DNA from: JADCRZ01 sp965200945
GTDB taxonomy: Bacteria > Bacteroidota > Bacteroidia > Chitinophagales > Chitinophagaceae
Length of the DNA: 64,000 nucleotides
Reading direction: 5' to 3'
Assembly: GCA_965200945.1 (NCBI GenBank)
Contig: OZ241749.1
Location: forward strand, 3,658,001-3,722,000
Within the stretch, counting starts at the first letter, position 1. Every line of letters starts with the position of its first letter. Below the pieces are notes generated by a model. The model had not been told where the DNA came from and did not search any database. It was given only the letters and a program-made list of their open reading frames with translations. Shown piece by piece: positions 45,885-55,418 of this stretch. The position numbers were made by a program, and so were the translations under genes.

Positions 45885-47129
45885 CTACGCCCTCAATCCC
45901 GGGCGCAGCACCTGCGGCTCAATGATCTCCGCGGCCAGCTCCTCCACCACCGTCTCCAGGGCTTTTACCTGTGCCGCGATCGTTTTCCGGTAAGAAGGCA
46001 CCAAGCCCCTTTCCTTTTTTTCAAGCCACTGGCCAATGATCTTCAGGCACTCCGCTGCATCTTCCACTTCATCGAGCGACTGACCCAGCTTCAATCTTTG
46101 CATCGCCTCCACATTCCATTCCTGCTCGAAATGACTGGTGCTGCACAAGACCGGGATCGCATAGGAAAGCGCCTGGTAAATGGTACCGTTGCCTCCATGG
46201 CAAATGACCAGATCAGTGTGCGGGAACAGCCCGTCCACATTTACAAAAGGCAAAGAAATGATGTGCGGCGCATGCAGCACGCCGTTCGTGTCGCCGGCCG
46301 TTACAACGTTATAGCGATCAAATACAGGATGATTCAGGTAGCGGATCTTTTCCCAGTCTCCTGAACTTCCCATGCTTGCAAAAAGGGTCTTTTTTGCCGG
46401 GTCGAGCCAGGCCGGGGCTGCCAGAGACGCTGCTCCCGCGTCGTGGAACAGCGGAGCGATCTGCCGGTAGTTGGCCGGAAGCTCCTTGAGCGGGAACAAC
46501 TCTTTCAGATCGCATACCAGGTTGATATCACCTTCCAGTTCATCGAGATAATATTTTCTCGAACTCAGCTGTTGCTGCCTCCGTATCTTCTTAAAGGCAC
46601 TGTGGATGCTGTAAAAAGCCACGGCTTCTCCTTTCTGCGTAAGCGCATCGGCAAATATGTGGGGCAGGTTTTTGATGAACCGGTGCATCGGATGTGTTCT
46701 GGATATTTTGCGGGTGAGCGAATAATATTTGCTCATATACCCGTTCATCAGCGAGATGTAGGGCACACCGGTTTTCTCGGCAGCCATTTTCAGGGTTACT
46801 GCGGTATCTCCCAGCACGGCAGCCGGTTTCAGGTGCCTGATCGCCCGTACCTGGTCGTGATACGCGGGCTCAAGGAAAGATTCGTTCAGCCACGAAAAAT
46901 CAAACCCGTTCACGCCTTTCAATACCCTTTCGGCATCGAGCGACCGGCAGAAAAAGGTCTGAAAGCCTTCTTCTGTTACAAACGATTCAAACTTTTCATT
47001 AAAGGCAAATAGGACCTGAAAATAAGGCCGGAAACTTTTGGCCAGCTTCAGGCACCGCAGGTAATGCGACATCAAACCAAAAGGAAATACCAGCAGCAAC
47101 GGTTTCTCTTCTTTATATTCTACTTCCAT
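45885..47129 (-). CDS. GT1-like glycosyltransferase (UGT/MGT type)
   Basis: A 414-aa GT-B fold enzyme. The N-terminus (LLLVFPFGLMSHYLRCLKLAKSF) fits the acceptor-binding Rossmann half. The C-terminal donor site is visible in LFASMGSSGDW, PHTDLVICHGGNGTIYQAL and IPVLCSTSHFEQEWN, which match the UDP-sugar-binding signature of UGT-like enzymes. It probably glycosylates a lipid or small molecule in the cytoplasm. Neither donor nor acceptor can be told from the sequence. Confidence 0.87.
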   Translation of the reverse strand: MEVEYKEEKPLLLVFPFGLMSHYLRCLKLAKSFRPYFQVLFAFNEKFESFVTEEGFQTFFCRSLDAERVLKGVNGFDFSWLNESFLEPAYHDQVRAIRHLKPAAVLGDTAVTLKMAAEKTGVPYISLMNGYMSKYYSLTRKISRTHPMHRFIKNLPHIFADALTQKGEAVAFYSIHSAFKKIRRQQQLSSRKYYLDELEGDINLVCDLKELFPLKELPANYRQIAPLFHDAGAASLAAPAWLDPAKKTLFASMGSSGDWEKIRYLNHPVFDRYNVVTAGDTNGVLHAPHIISLPFVNVDGLFPHTDLVICHGGNGTIYQALSYAIPVLCSTSHFEQEWNVEAMQRLKLGQSLDEVEDAAECLKIIGQWLEKKERGLVPSYRKTIAAQVKALETVVEELAAEIIEPQVLRPGLRA

Positions 47130-47410
47130 AGCTAAGACCTGTTACCGGATAGTTCATTACAAAAATGTGCCAGCCCCGCAAGATGCACCAGAAAGCAGCA
47201 TGGAAGGGCAGGATTCCCACGCTTTCCTCGAACTGTCGCATAGAATAACTGTGGTTGTTGAGCCATCCTCCATCCTGCGGCTCTGAGGGGATCCTCAAGC
47301 AGGCGCAGCAAGAGCGGGTGAGTGCTGCAGCGTGTTTGCGCCGGCTCGGGGATGATGAAATAGGTTTCGAACAGGTTTGGCCCCTAACGATGAGAAGACC
47401 GCCACAAGCA
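47130..47410. other. Gene-free gap
   Basis: Between the glycosyltransferase and M28 genes. Open frames across it lack conserved features and none is convincing. Confidence 0.5.
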
Positions 47411-47442
47411 AAAAATCCCGCAGCATAAAAACGTTGCGGGAT
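47411..47442 (-). terminator. Terminator of the M28 peptidase gene
   Basis: On the minus strand ATCCCGCAAC pairs with GCTGCGGGAT (one G-T pair, 8-nt loop) and runs into U5. It begins 33 nt after the stop codon. Confidence 0.75.
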
Positions 47443-47474
47443 CTTACATACTCTTAAAGACGGTACTAACATCC

Positions 47475-48902
47475 TTACTGCTGCGTAACCTGCCCCTGGC
47501 GTGCCCTTGGCTGTTGCGTGGGCGGAGTGGCAGGATTCTGGCCCTGTTGTCTTCTTTGTACCACCGGCACTACCGGCAGCCCTTCGTTGCCATCATTGCT
47601 CACCGACTGGATCCCGAAAAAATAATTGTCTTTGGAATAAGGCAGCTTTGCTTCCAGTGAGCTGGTGAAGATTTTTTTCTGCCATACCGCGCTGGTGGTC
47701 TCGCGCATCATAATGTAATATCCTTTGAGGTGGGCGCTGGCAGGCGCTTTCCAGGTGAGGTAGGTGTAATTGCCCTGGGCCGCCGAGATCGATACCTCCT
47801 GCGGCATCGCGGGCGACTTCGCCAGGTTGGCCAGGTTGCAGAGGTTCATGCAGGTGTTCTTGCGGAGGTATTCAAAGTCCATGAACTCGGGCAGATCGCC
47901 GTACTGAATACCGTTGTCCAGGCGTACGTTCTGGTGCTGGTGGTAATAGTTCTCGTTCATCTCGGTGATGCGCACGGCCGTGAAGCCCCGCTGCTGATAC
48001 TGAGCATGGTCGCCACCACGTCCAAAGCGGTCGGGCCGGTAAACCATGAACACTTCAAGATTGTCTACATAGCGCTCTCCCACTTCCTTGATATACCGCG
48101 CCAGCTGGCGCGAGGCGCCGTCGTTTTCCAGTCCGTTAGACCGGATGGCGGCTGCTTTTGCGGCATCCATTTCATAGGAAGAGAAGCCCTCGCTGAAAAC
48201 GCGCACTTTGGTGTTCCCGATGATCTTTGTTTCGCTGGTATTGTTGCTACCCATGATATCGTTGTTGAGCACGGCGCCGATCTCCCAGTTGTTCTTTTTG
48301 GCGTTCTCGGCCATAAAGCCGGCACCGATCAGTCCCTGCTCTTCTCCGCACACGGTCACAAAAATAATGGTAGCTGGGAAAGACTGTTTGCTCATGATGC
48401 GGGCGCATTCTATCACGGCTGCGGTGCCGCTGCCATCGTCGTTGGCACCGGGTGCATCGCCGTCCCTGTCCATCACGCTGGTACGCATGTTATCCATGTG
48501 CCCGCTGATGATGAAGATGCGTTTATCGTTCGGGTCGGTTCCTTTGAGCGTGGCCACCACGTTGGCGAGCACGGTGGTAACATCCACGCGCCGCCCGTCG
48601 GCCACATAAGTGCTGGTATCGATCTTCGCCGTCAGCCGGCCGCCAGAGGCAGCTGCAAACTGGTTGAATTTGCCGAGTATCCAGTTCCTGGCTGCCCCGA
48701 TGCCCCGCTTTGGATCGGTGGTGGTGCTGAGTGTGTTGCGGGTGCCGTAAGAGACCAGCTGTTTGATATATCCCTGCAGCGAATCGGCCGACACTTCACC
48801 GACCATTTTCTCTATCTGCGGATCTTTCTGGATGATGGTTGTTTGGGAAAAAGCAGCGGAGAGACAGCCCACGGAAAGCACTGTCAGCAATAATCTTCTC
48901 AT
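47475..48902 (-). CDS. M28-family zinc aminopeptidase, exported
   Basis: A 475-aa protein with a signal peptide (about 1-19, ending SAAFS). The M28 co-catalytic zinc site is visible: His-Asp in IISGHMDNM, Asp in APGANDDGSGTAAVIE, the catalytic Glu pair in VCGEEQGLIGAGF, and later Asp and His (NNDIMGS, YYHQHQN). A fibronectin-like C-terminal region precedes a Gln/Pro/Arg-rich tail (QRRQQGQNPATPPTQQPRA). It should trim N-terminal residues from peptides outside the cytoplasm. Confidence 0.92.
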   Translation of the reverse strand: MRRLLLTVLSVGCLSAAFSQTTIIQKDPQIEKMVGEVSADSLQGYIKQLVSYGTRNTLSTTTDPKRGIGAARNWILGKFNQFAAASGGRLTAKIDTSTYVADGRRVDVTTVLANVVATLKGTDPNDKRIFIISGHMDNMRTSVMDRDGDAPGANDDGSGTAAVIECARIMSKQSFPATIIFVTVCGEEQGLIGAGFMAENAKKNNWEIGAVLNNDIMGSNNTSETKIIGNTKVRVFSEGFSSYEMDAAKAAAIRSNGLENDGASRQLARYIKEVGERYVDNLEVFMVYRPDRFGRGGDHAQYQQRGFTAVRITEMNENYYHQHQNVRLDNGIQYGDLPEFMDFEYLRKNTCMNLCNLANLAKSPAMPQEVSISAAQGNYTYLTWKAPASAHLKGYYIMMRETTSAVWQKKIFTSSLEAKLPYSKDNYFFGIQSVSNDGNEGLPVVPVVQRRQQGQNPATPPTQQPRARQGQVTQQ

Positions 48903-49241
48903 AAGTTTGAATAAAGAATGATATGGGTTAAAACGCGATACAGCAGTTTATATACGCAAATTACTATTCTGCCACAAAAGAAAGGGAATTAAATGGAAAA
49001 GACACGAGACGATCTTTGGAAGACAAAGTAGACCGGGCCTAGAAATCAACATAAGAATAATTGTCATTCAAACACAGAAATGCGGCTTGAAACTACAGGT
49101 GCGTTTGCTGAAAAAAGCCGCCCCTTCTTTGCCCGTATGCCCGCCGCGATCGACCTGCTGATCGCATAAATTTTCCCATCATCGTTTACGGCCTGATGGC
49201 ATAATAACTACAAAGCTGTTTTATCACCAAATTTTACTTTT
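48903..49241. other. 339-bp gene-free gap
   Basis: No gene or strong repeat was found between the divergent M28 gene and the small ORF at 49,242. It should hold promoters for both sides. Confidence 0.5.
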
Positions 49242-49439
49242 ATGTCAGGACGCGGAGAAAACAATAAGAACGGCACTTCCGGACAGGGAAGCAGCAACCA
49301 GAGCAACCAGGCCATCGGCAGCCAGGAAAAACATCCGAAGTCGAACCATGGAACAGAAACCGGTGGCAGTCCGTCTGAAGAACAGGACAAGACGCAGGAC
49401 CAGGATGCGAACAGGAACAGCAGTGTGGAGAAAGAGTAG
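49242..49439 (+). CDS. Small hydrophilic protein of unknown function
   Basis: A 65-aa protein made almost only of G, S, N, Q, E, K and D (MSGRGENNKNGTSGQG...). It has no hydrophobic core, so it should be disordered. The composition recalls small stress-related or KGG-like hydrophilins, but no family is assigned. The case for it rests on a good ATG, a following hairpin, and its place 97 bp before the TPP enzyme on the same strand. It could also be non-coding. Confidence 0.5.
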   Translation: MSGRGENNKNGTSGQGSSNQSNQAIGSQEKHPKSNHGTETGGSPSEEQDKTQDQDANRNSSVEKE

Positions 49440-49451
49440 CTGATGGTTTCC

Positions 49452-49510
49452 AGCTGTCAGCTTTTGGTTCTAGGCTTTAAATAAGACCAAACCCTGAAAG
49501 GCTGACAGCT
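49452..49510 (+). terminator. Hairpin after the small ORF
   Basis: AGCTGTCAGC and GCTGACAGCT are a perfect 10-bp inverted repeat around 39 nt that contain a second TTTGGT/ACCAAA pairing. The following tract is TTCTCCCTC, so it is a weak terminator or a leader structure for the next gene. Confidence 0.4.
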
Positions 49511-49535
49511 TCTCCCTCATTAAAAACAACACTAC

Positions 49536-51314
49536 ATGACAGTCGGTGAGTTCCTGGTAGAGCGGTTACATGCATGGGGCGTGAGGCGGATATTCGGGTA
49601 TCCGGGTGATGGCATCAACGGCATCATTGCAGGATTTGAAAAAGCAGAGAACAAGATCGATTTTATTCAGGTAAGACATGAGGAGATGGTCGCTTTTATG
49701 GCCACCGGCCATGCAAAATACACGGGGCAGGCGGGCGTGTGCCTGGCTACTTCCGGGCCGTGCGCCATCCACCTGCTGAATGGGCTGTACGGTGCCAAGC
49801 TCGATCATCAACCGGTAGTGGCCATCGTAGGCCAGCAGGCTATGATGTCGATCGGCGGGCACTTTCAGCAGGAAGTAGACCTGCTTTCCCTGTTCAAGGG
49901 CGTGGCCGGCGAATACGTGCACATGTGCACCGATCCTTTCCAGATCCGCCACCTGGTCGACCGGTCTTTCCGCATTGCGCTGTCTGAAAGAACGGTGACC
50001 TGTATCATCATACCCAACGACGTGCAGGAACTTACGTACGAAGAACCGAAACACGTACACTCGTCGATACATTCAAGCGTAGGATACTCAAAGCCGAGAA
50101 TGCTGCCCGCTCAGGAAGACCTGCAGCAGGCCGCCGCCATTTTGAACCAGGGGGAGAAGGTAGCCATACTGGTAGGTGCAGGCGCTTCCGGTGCGGCAAC
50201 CGAAGTGATGGAAGCAGCCGAACGGCTCGGCGCAGGTGTGGCAAAGGCCCTCCTCGGCAAAGCCATGATGCCCGACGACCTTTCTTATGTTACAGGATCC
50301 ATCGGCCTGCTGGGTATCAAGCCCAGCTGGGACCTGATGGCCGACTGCGACAGACTGCTGATGATCGGCTCGAGCTTTCCCTATTCGGAATTTTTGCCGA
50401 AGGAAGGGAAAGCCAGAGAGATCCAGATAGATATAGACGGCCGGATGCTCGGCATCCGCTACCCTATGGAAGTGATGCTGCAGGGCGACAGCAAGGATAC
50501 CCTGCGGGCGCTGATCCCCCTGCTGGAAAAGAAAGCAGACAGGAGCTGGCAGCAAAAGATCGAAAAAAGCATTCAGGATTGGTACGAAATACTGGAAACG
50601 CGCTCCAGGAACGAAGCGGATCCCATAAATCCGCAACGCGTTTTCAGGGCGCTCTCTGCCAGGCTGCCCGACCGGTGCATACTCGCCGGCGATTCAGGCT
50701 CCACCGCTTTCTGGTATGCCCGCGATATTAGGATCAGGCCCGGCATGCTTGCATCGCTGTCGGGTACCCTGGCCACCATGTGTTCTGCGGTTCCGTATGC
50801 GATCGCGGCCAAATTTGCCTATCCCGACCGCATGCCGGTGGCCATCGCCGGCGACGGCGCCATGCAGATGCTGGGCATCAACGAACTGATCACCATCGCC
50901 AAGTACTGGCGGCAGTGGCAGACGCCTTACCTCATGATCCTGGTGATCAACAACCACGACCTCAATATGGTGAGCTGAGAACAGCGGGTGCAGGCCGGCA
51001 ACCCGAAATATGAACCCTCCCAGAACCTGCCCGATTTTCAGTTTGCTGCCTACGCCAAAATGCTGGGCCTCGAAGGCTACCGCATCAGCAGCGCAGAGCA
51101 GATCGAGGAAACGCTTGACCTGGCCATGGCAGCCGACAGACCCGTGGTGGTGGAAGCGGTGACCGATCCGAACGTTCCCCTGTTGCCGCCGCACATCAGC
51201 GCCCTGCAGGCAAAAAACTTTTTTACCTCACTGGTGAAAGGCAACATCGACGCCTGGAGTATGGTGAAGCAAACCTATAAGGATGTTGTAGACAATTATT
51301 TTCCGGGTAAATAG
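49536..51314 (+). pseudogene. Thiamine-pyrophosphate enzyme (pyruvate oxidase/ALS-like) with in-frame TGA
   Basis: One continuous frame of 592 codons is broken only by TGA at 50976-50978 (codon 481). Before it are the N-terminal PYR domain (YPGDGINGIIAGF, with the catalytic Glu in VRHEEMVAFMATGHAKYTG), the central domain, and the PP domain with the TPP/Mg motif AGDGAMQMLGINEL...NNHDLNMVS. After it the frame resumes as EQRVQAGNPKYEPSQNL and ends NYFPGK. Homologues commonly have Trp (TGG) at this place (VSWEQR or VTWEQR; from memory). A single G-to-A change would explain it. The protein ending at the TGA lacks ~110 residues of the PP domain. Confidence 0.88.
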
Positions 51315-51342
51315 GTTCGAGGTGCAAGGGGTGAATGGCCAA

Positions 51343-51376
51343 GCGTGGCACGGTTTGGAACCGTGCCACGCCTTTC
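51343..51376 (+). terminator. Terminator after the TPP-enzyme frame
   Basis: GCGTGGCACGGTT pairs perfectly with AACCGTGCCACGC (13 bp, 3-nt loop), then CTTTCTTT. It lies within the upstream extension of the amidase frame, which supports the later amidase start. Confidence 0.8.
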
Positions 51377-51421
51377 TTTATCTTACAATTCCTTATTTTC
51401 ATCTTCTCCAATCCAGAAATT

Positions 51422-52240
51422 ATGACCCGCTTGTTTACTGTCGCTTGTGTGCTCGCTGCCCTCGTTATGGCCTGGTGCTGCAGTCCGAACCCGTATTCAA
51501 AGACCAACCGGGTGTATAAAAAGCAGGTAAAAGCATTTGCAAAAAGCCTGCGCACGCCGCCACAGGCTTTTACCGCCGATTCGGTTCCGCAGGCACGCTG
51601 GTGGGTGGGCACTACCAACTTCGGGCTGCGCAAACCCAATTTTGTGATCATCCATCACACCGCCCAGAACTCATGCGAGCAGACCCTGCAGACGTTCACC
51701 CTTCCGCGTACGCAGGTAAGCGCACACTACGTAATCTGCAAAGACGGCACAGTTCACCATATGCTCAACGACTACCTGCGGGCCTGGCACGGCGGCGTAA
51801 GCAGATGGGGCAACCTCACCGACATCAATTCATCGTCGATCGGTATCGAGATCGACAACAACGGTTTTGAGCCTTTTACCGGCTACCAGATCAGCAGCCT
51901 GCTGTACCTGCTCGATACCCTGAAAAAGAGATATGCGATACCGGCGGCAAATTTTATTGGTCACGGAGATATCGCTCCCGGCAGAAAAGTAGATCCCAAT
52001 ATTTATTTTCCCTGGAAACTGCTCTCCGACAAAGGTTTCGGATTGTGGTACGATACTTCCGGCGTGGTGATTCCAGCCGGCTTTGATCACCTGCAGGCAC
52101 TCAGGATCATCGGGTATGATGTGCGGGATAGTTCAGCGGCCATCCTGGCTTTCAAGAGGCATTTTGAACAGGATTCGACCCTGAACATGGGAGAGGCGGA
52201 CGAAAAAGTGCTGTATAACCTGTCGAAGCGCTACAGATAA
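51422..52240 (+). CDS. N-acetylmuramoyl-L-alanine amidase, lipoprotein
   Basis: A 272-aa Amidase_2 protein from ATG 51422 (MTRLFTVACVLAALVMAWC). Cys19 or Cys20 is a likely lipidation site. The longer frame to 51335 would cross a terminator. Zinc ligands and catalytic residues are visible: first His in FVIIHHTAQNSCEQTL, then HYVICKDGTVHHML, and the last ligand region FIGHGDIAPGRKVDPN. It cleaves the MurNAc-L-Ala bond of peptidoglycan fragments in the periplasm, for recycling or remodelling. Confidence 0.92.
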   Translation: MTRLFTVACVLAALVMAWCCSPNPYSKTNRVYKKQVKAFAKSLRTPPQAFTADSVPQARWWVGTTNFGLRKPNFVIIHHTAQNSCEQTLQTFTLPRTQVSAHYVICKDGTVHHMLNDYLRAWHGGVSRWGNLTDINSSSIGIEIDNNGFEPFTGYQISSLLYLLDTLKKRYAIPAANFIGHGDIAPGRKVDPNIYFPWKLLSDKGFGLWYDTSGVVIPAGFDHLQALRIIGYDVRDSSAAILAFKRHFEQDSTLNMGEADEKVLYNLSKRYR

Positions 52241-52258
52241 AAAGTGGGGGATGAATTG

Positions 52259-52453
52259 TCAGGTGGCGCGGTCGTTGGTACTGCGCACCAGGCTGATGCC
52301 GGCTGAGAAAAAAACGGCGCCCAGCAATCCGTAGATAATGATTTCTTTGATGTTGCGGTTCCCTGATCCTCCGTTCAGAAAATTGACGGCCGCCAGGATG
52401 AGTCCGGCGATACCCATTACGGCAAGGATAATTCCCAGTATCTTTTTTTCCAT
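52259..52453 (-). CDS. Small two-helix membrane protein
   Basis: A 64-aa protein with two hydrophobic helices (ILGIILAVMGIAGLILAAVNFL and IIIYGLLGAVFFSAGISLV) joined by a Gly/Asn-rich turn. It resembles small DUF3185-like or GlsB-like membrane proteins. The function is unknown. It is convergent with the amidase gene, stop codons 18 bp apart. Confidence 0.65.
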   Translation of the reverse strand: MEKKILGIILAVMGIAGLILAAVNFLNGGSGNRNIKEIIIYGLLGAVFFSAGISLVRSTNDRAT

Positions 52454-52586
52454 ATTGTTTTACGGGGTTTTTATTACTCGTTTTTCCCGGTGCTTTTTCT
52501 GAAGCAGCAGTTTTTTTTTGGATGCCGTTACCGTCCACCGGCCTTTTTTTTCCATTTATAGCAAACCCGTGTTTGCCGGTACCGTT

Positions 52587-52619
52587 TAGGAGTAATTTCG
52601 CGCCCCGAAATAACTCCTA
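52587..52619 (+). promoter_or_regulatory. Palindrome just upstream of the outer-membrane protein gene
   Basis: TAGGAGTAATTTCG (52587-52600) and CGAAATAACTCCTA (52606-52619) pair at 13 of 14 positions around a 5-nt loop, ending 5 nt before the ATG. TAATTTCG at 52593 also resembles a -7 element. It may be an operator or an mRNA hairpin controlling translation. Confidence 0.5.
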
Positions 52620-52624
52620 AACTT

Positions 52625-55075
52625 ATGCCAAGAATTATACTCCTTTTGACAGGCCTCTTCCTTGCCTGCACGGTGTTTGGACAAACCATCACCGGAATGC
52701 TTCACGACGAGCAGGGCAAACCGCTGCCCGGTGCTTCGATCTCGCTGCGAAAAGCCAAAGACTCTGCCCTCGTGAAACTGCAGGTAACAGACAATACCGG
52801 TAAATACGAGTTTAGTCCCATGCAGCCCGGCCGCTATTTTATCAGCTCTTCCTATACCGGATACAAACCGGCCAGTTCGGCCTCTTTTGAAGCTGCGGCA
52901 GGCAGCACAACCACAGTTCCTGCCATCACCATCTCAAAATTATCGGGCAACCTGAAAGAAGTGGTGGTGGCCGCCCGGAAACCCATGGTGGAAATAAAAG
53001 CCGACAAGACCATCCTGAACGTGGAAGGCAGCATCAACGCGGTAGGACAGGATGCGCTGGAACTGCTGCGTAAATCGCCGGGCGTGCTGGTAGACAAGGA
53101 CGAGAACCTGAGCCTCAGCGGGAAGAACGGCGTACAGGTGTACATCGACGGACGCCCTACACCCCTCTCCGGTGCAGACCTCGCCGCCTACCTTAAAACC
53201 CTGCAGTCGTCTTCCATCGAAGCCATCGAGATCATTACGAATCCCTCCGCGAAATACGATGCGGCGGGCAACGCAGGCATCATCAACATCCGCCTCAAGA
53301 AAAACAAATCGTACGGTACCAACGGGTCGGTGAACGGAAATTACGCCATCGGCCGGTATTCAAAATACATCGCCGGCATCTCGCTGAACAACCGCAACCG
53401 GCTGGTGAACCTTTTCGGCAACTACAATTACAACAACAGCCTCTATTACAATTATATGAACCTGTACCGCACGGTGCTCGACACGCTTTTCGACCAGCAC
53501 GGCACCACCAAGGTTCATAACCAGAGCCATAACTTCAAGGTGGGAATGGATTATACCATCAACAAAAAAAGCACTGTCGGCCTGATGGTGAACGGCAACC
53601 TCAGCGACCTCTCTATCCTGAATATCAGCCGTACCCCCATTTCTTATAAACCGACGGGTGTAGTAAACAAGATCCTTGCAGCAGATAATTCGAGTAAGGC
53701 AAAAAGGAATAACGTAAATGCAAACCTGAATTACCGCTATGCAGACAGTGCGGGCCGCGAACTCAACATGGATGCGGACTACGGCCTGTACCGGATCAAG
53801 AACGACCAGTACCAGCCCAATTATTACTTCACTCCGTCGGGTGGCAACCTGATCGACAGCCGCATCTACAACATGCTGGCGCCTACCGACATCGACATCT
53901 TCACGTTCAAAACAGACTACGAACAGAACTTTAAAAAGGGCCGGCTCGGACTGGGCGGAAAAGTATCGTATGTGAACAGCGACAACGATTTCCAGCGGTA
54001 TAATGTAGTCACGAATTATAAAACGCTGGATACCCTGCGCAGCAACCGCTTCAACTACAAGGAAAACATCAATGCCCTGTACGCCAACTACAACCGCCAG
54101 TTCAAAGGCTTCATCATACAGGCAGGTGTGCGCATGGAAAATACCCATGCCGAGGGAACTTCAAACGGATACCGCATCATCGGCTCCAATTACCTGGTGT
54201 ATGATTCTTCGTTTAAAAGAAACTATACAGACTTCTTTCCCAGCGCAGCCATCACGTTCAACAAAAAGCCTGTCAGCCAGTTCGGTATCCAGTACAGCCG
54301 CAGGATCGACCGGCCGGCTTACCAGGACCTGAACCCCTTTGAATTCAAACTCGACGAGTATACCTTTCAGAAAGGCAATACGCAGCTCACGCCGCAGTAT
54401 ACCAACAGCATATCGCTGACCCATATGTACAAGTTCAAACTGAATACCAAGCTGACTTACAGCCATGTGAAGGATGTTTTCACCCAACTCACGGACACGG
54501 CTGAACGCAGCAAGGCCTTCCTCACCAAAAAGAACCTCGCCACGCAGGATATCGCGAGCCTGAACATCAGCTATCCGTTCCAGTACAAATGGTACAGCGT
54601 GTATTCGAACATCAACACCTATTACTCCCGCTACAAGGCCGACTTCGGGGCCGGCCGAAAAGTGGATCTCGATGTGTACAGCGTGAACATCTACCAGCAG
54701 CACACGTTCACTTTCAAAAAAGGCTGGACCGGCCAGCTCAGCGGCTTCTACAATTCACCTTCCATCTGGCAGGGCACCTTTAAAAGCAAGAAGATCTGGA
54801 GCCTCGATGCAGGCGTGCTGAAAACCATCATGAAAGGCAATGGTACGCTGAAAGCTTCCGTGAGCGATGTGTTCTACAGCCTCAAATTCACGGGCGAAAG
54901 CAATTTCGCGGGCCAGTACCTGCGGGTGAACGGCGGGTCAGACAGCCGCCAGTTCAAGCTCAATTTCACCTACCGCTTCGGCAGCAACCAGGTAAAGGCT
55001 GCCCGCCAGCGCAAATCGGGCCTCGATGATGAGAACAACCGGGTGAACAGCCAGGGAGGAGGGATCGGGAATTAG
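52625..55075 (+). CDS. Outer-membrane beta-barrel protein, TonB-receptor-like
   Basis: An 816-aa exported protein: signal peptide (about 1-19, ending TVFG), a carboxypeptidase-regulatory-like domain (ITGMLHDEQGKPLPGASISL...), a plug-like domain (LNVEGSINAVGQDALELLRKSPGV, GVQVYIDGRPTPLSG), then an OMP_b-brl_3 barrel rich in aromatic-ended strands up to the C-terminal FTYRFG. It has no SusD partner nearby and no clear TonB box. It probably imports or senses a ligand at the outer membrane. The ligand is unknown. The C-terminal tail after the last strand is hydrophilic (VKAARQRKSG). Confidence 0.9.
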   Translation: MPRIILLLTGLFLACTVFGQTITGMLHDEQGKPLPGASISLRKAKDSALVKLQVTDNTGKYEFSPMQPGRYFISSSYTGYKPASSASFEAAAGSTTTVPAITISKLSGNLKEVVVAARKPMVEIKADKTILNVEGSINAVGQDALELLRKSPGVLVDKDENLSLSGKNGVQVYIDGRPTPLSGADLAAYLKTLQSSSIEAIEIITNPSAKYDAAGNAGIINIRLKKNKSYGTNGSVNGNYAIGRYSKYIAGISLNNRNRLVNLFGNYNYNNSLYYNYMNLYRTVLDTLFDQHGTTKVHNQSHNFKVGMDYTINKKSTVGLMVNGNLSDLSILNISRTPISYKPTGVVNKILAADNSSKAKRNNVNANLNYRYADSAGRELNMDADYGLYRIKNDQYQPNYYFTPSGGNLIDSRIYNMLAPTDIDIFTFKTDYEQNFKKGRLGLGGKVSYVNSDNDFQRYNVVTNYKTLDTLRSNRFNYKENINALYANYNRQFKGFIIQAGVRMENTHAEGTSNGYRIIGSNYLVYDSSFKRNYTDFFPSAAITFNKKPVSQFGIQYSRRIDRPAYQDLNPFEFKLDEYTFQKGNTQLTPQYTNSISLTHMYKFKLNTKLTYSHVKDVFTQLTDTAERSKAFLTKKNLATQDIASLNISYPFQYKWYSVYSNINTYYSRYKADFGAGRKVDLDVYSVNIYQQHTFTFKKGWTGQLSGFYNSPSIWQGTFKSKKIWSLDAGVLKTIMKGNGTLKASVSDVFYSLKFTGESNFAGQYLRVNGGSDSRQFKLNFTYRFGSNQVKAARQRKSGLDDENNRVNSQGGGIGN

Positions 55076-55125
55076 GGGTTGGTGGCAACGGTTGACCTGT
55101 CTAAAAAGGTTGGAACCAGTATTTT

Positions 55126-55285
55126 GTTCCGGAGGAACGTTAGCCGGGTAGCAACGTCATAAAACCCGATTCCGTTCCAGCGGAACGTCTGTTGCAGAAA
55201 TGCCGAACCCAAGAGCAGCAAGCGTTCCGATGGAACGCGCTTAGGGAAAGGTATCTGAGTTACCCATCAGGTGTTCCGGGGGAAC
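55126..55285 (+). repeat. Four GTTCC-N3-GGAAC palindromes at ~49-bp intervals
   Basis: 13-bp palindromes lie at 55126-55138, 55174-55186, 55224-55236 and 55273-55285, giving steps of 48, 50 and 49 bp. The centres are GGA, AGC, GAT and GGG. The intervening ~36 bp differ but often carry ACCC a few bases before the next palindrome. The 343-bp gap 55,076-55,418 has no other gene. Confidence 0.75.
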
Positions 55286-55418
55286 ACAAAACAAAGGTGT
55301 TGAATCACTTTCTCGTGAGTCCCTCGCACAGAAACATCTTCCGCCGCAGACATGAGGCATCGCGTCTCTGCCTAATTCCGGCACAGATTTAGAAACCTCT
55401 TCCAGCAAATCTGAAGCT

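Noticed and set aside
50976..50978. Selenocysteine at the TGA of the TPP enzyme
   Set aside because: Homologues are remembered to have Trp rather than Cys there, and no hairpin with selenocysteine-insertion character was seen just downstream.
51335..51421. Upstream extension of the amidase gene
   Set aside because: It crosses a perfect 13-bp terminator hairpin, and the ATG at 51422 begins a proper lipoprotein signal.
55126..55285. CRISPR array
   Set aside because: Repeats are only 13 bp with a variable centre, there are no cas genes, and the spacers are not of constant length.
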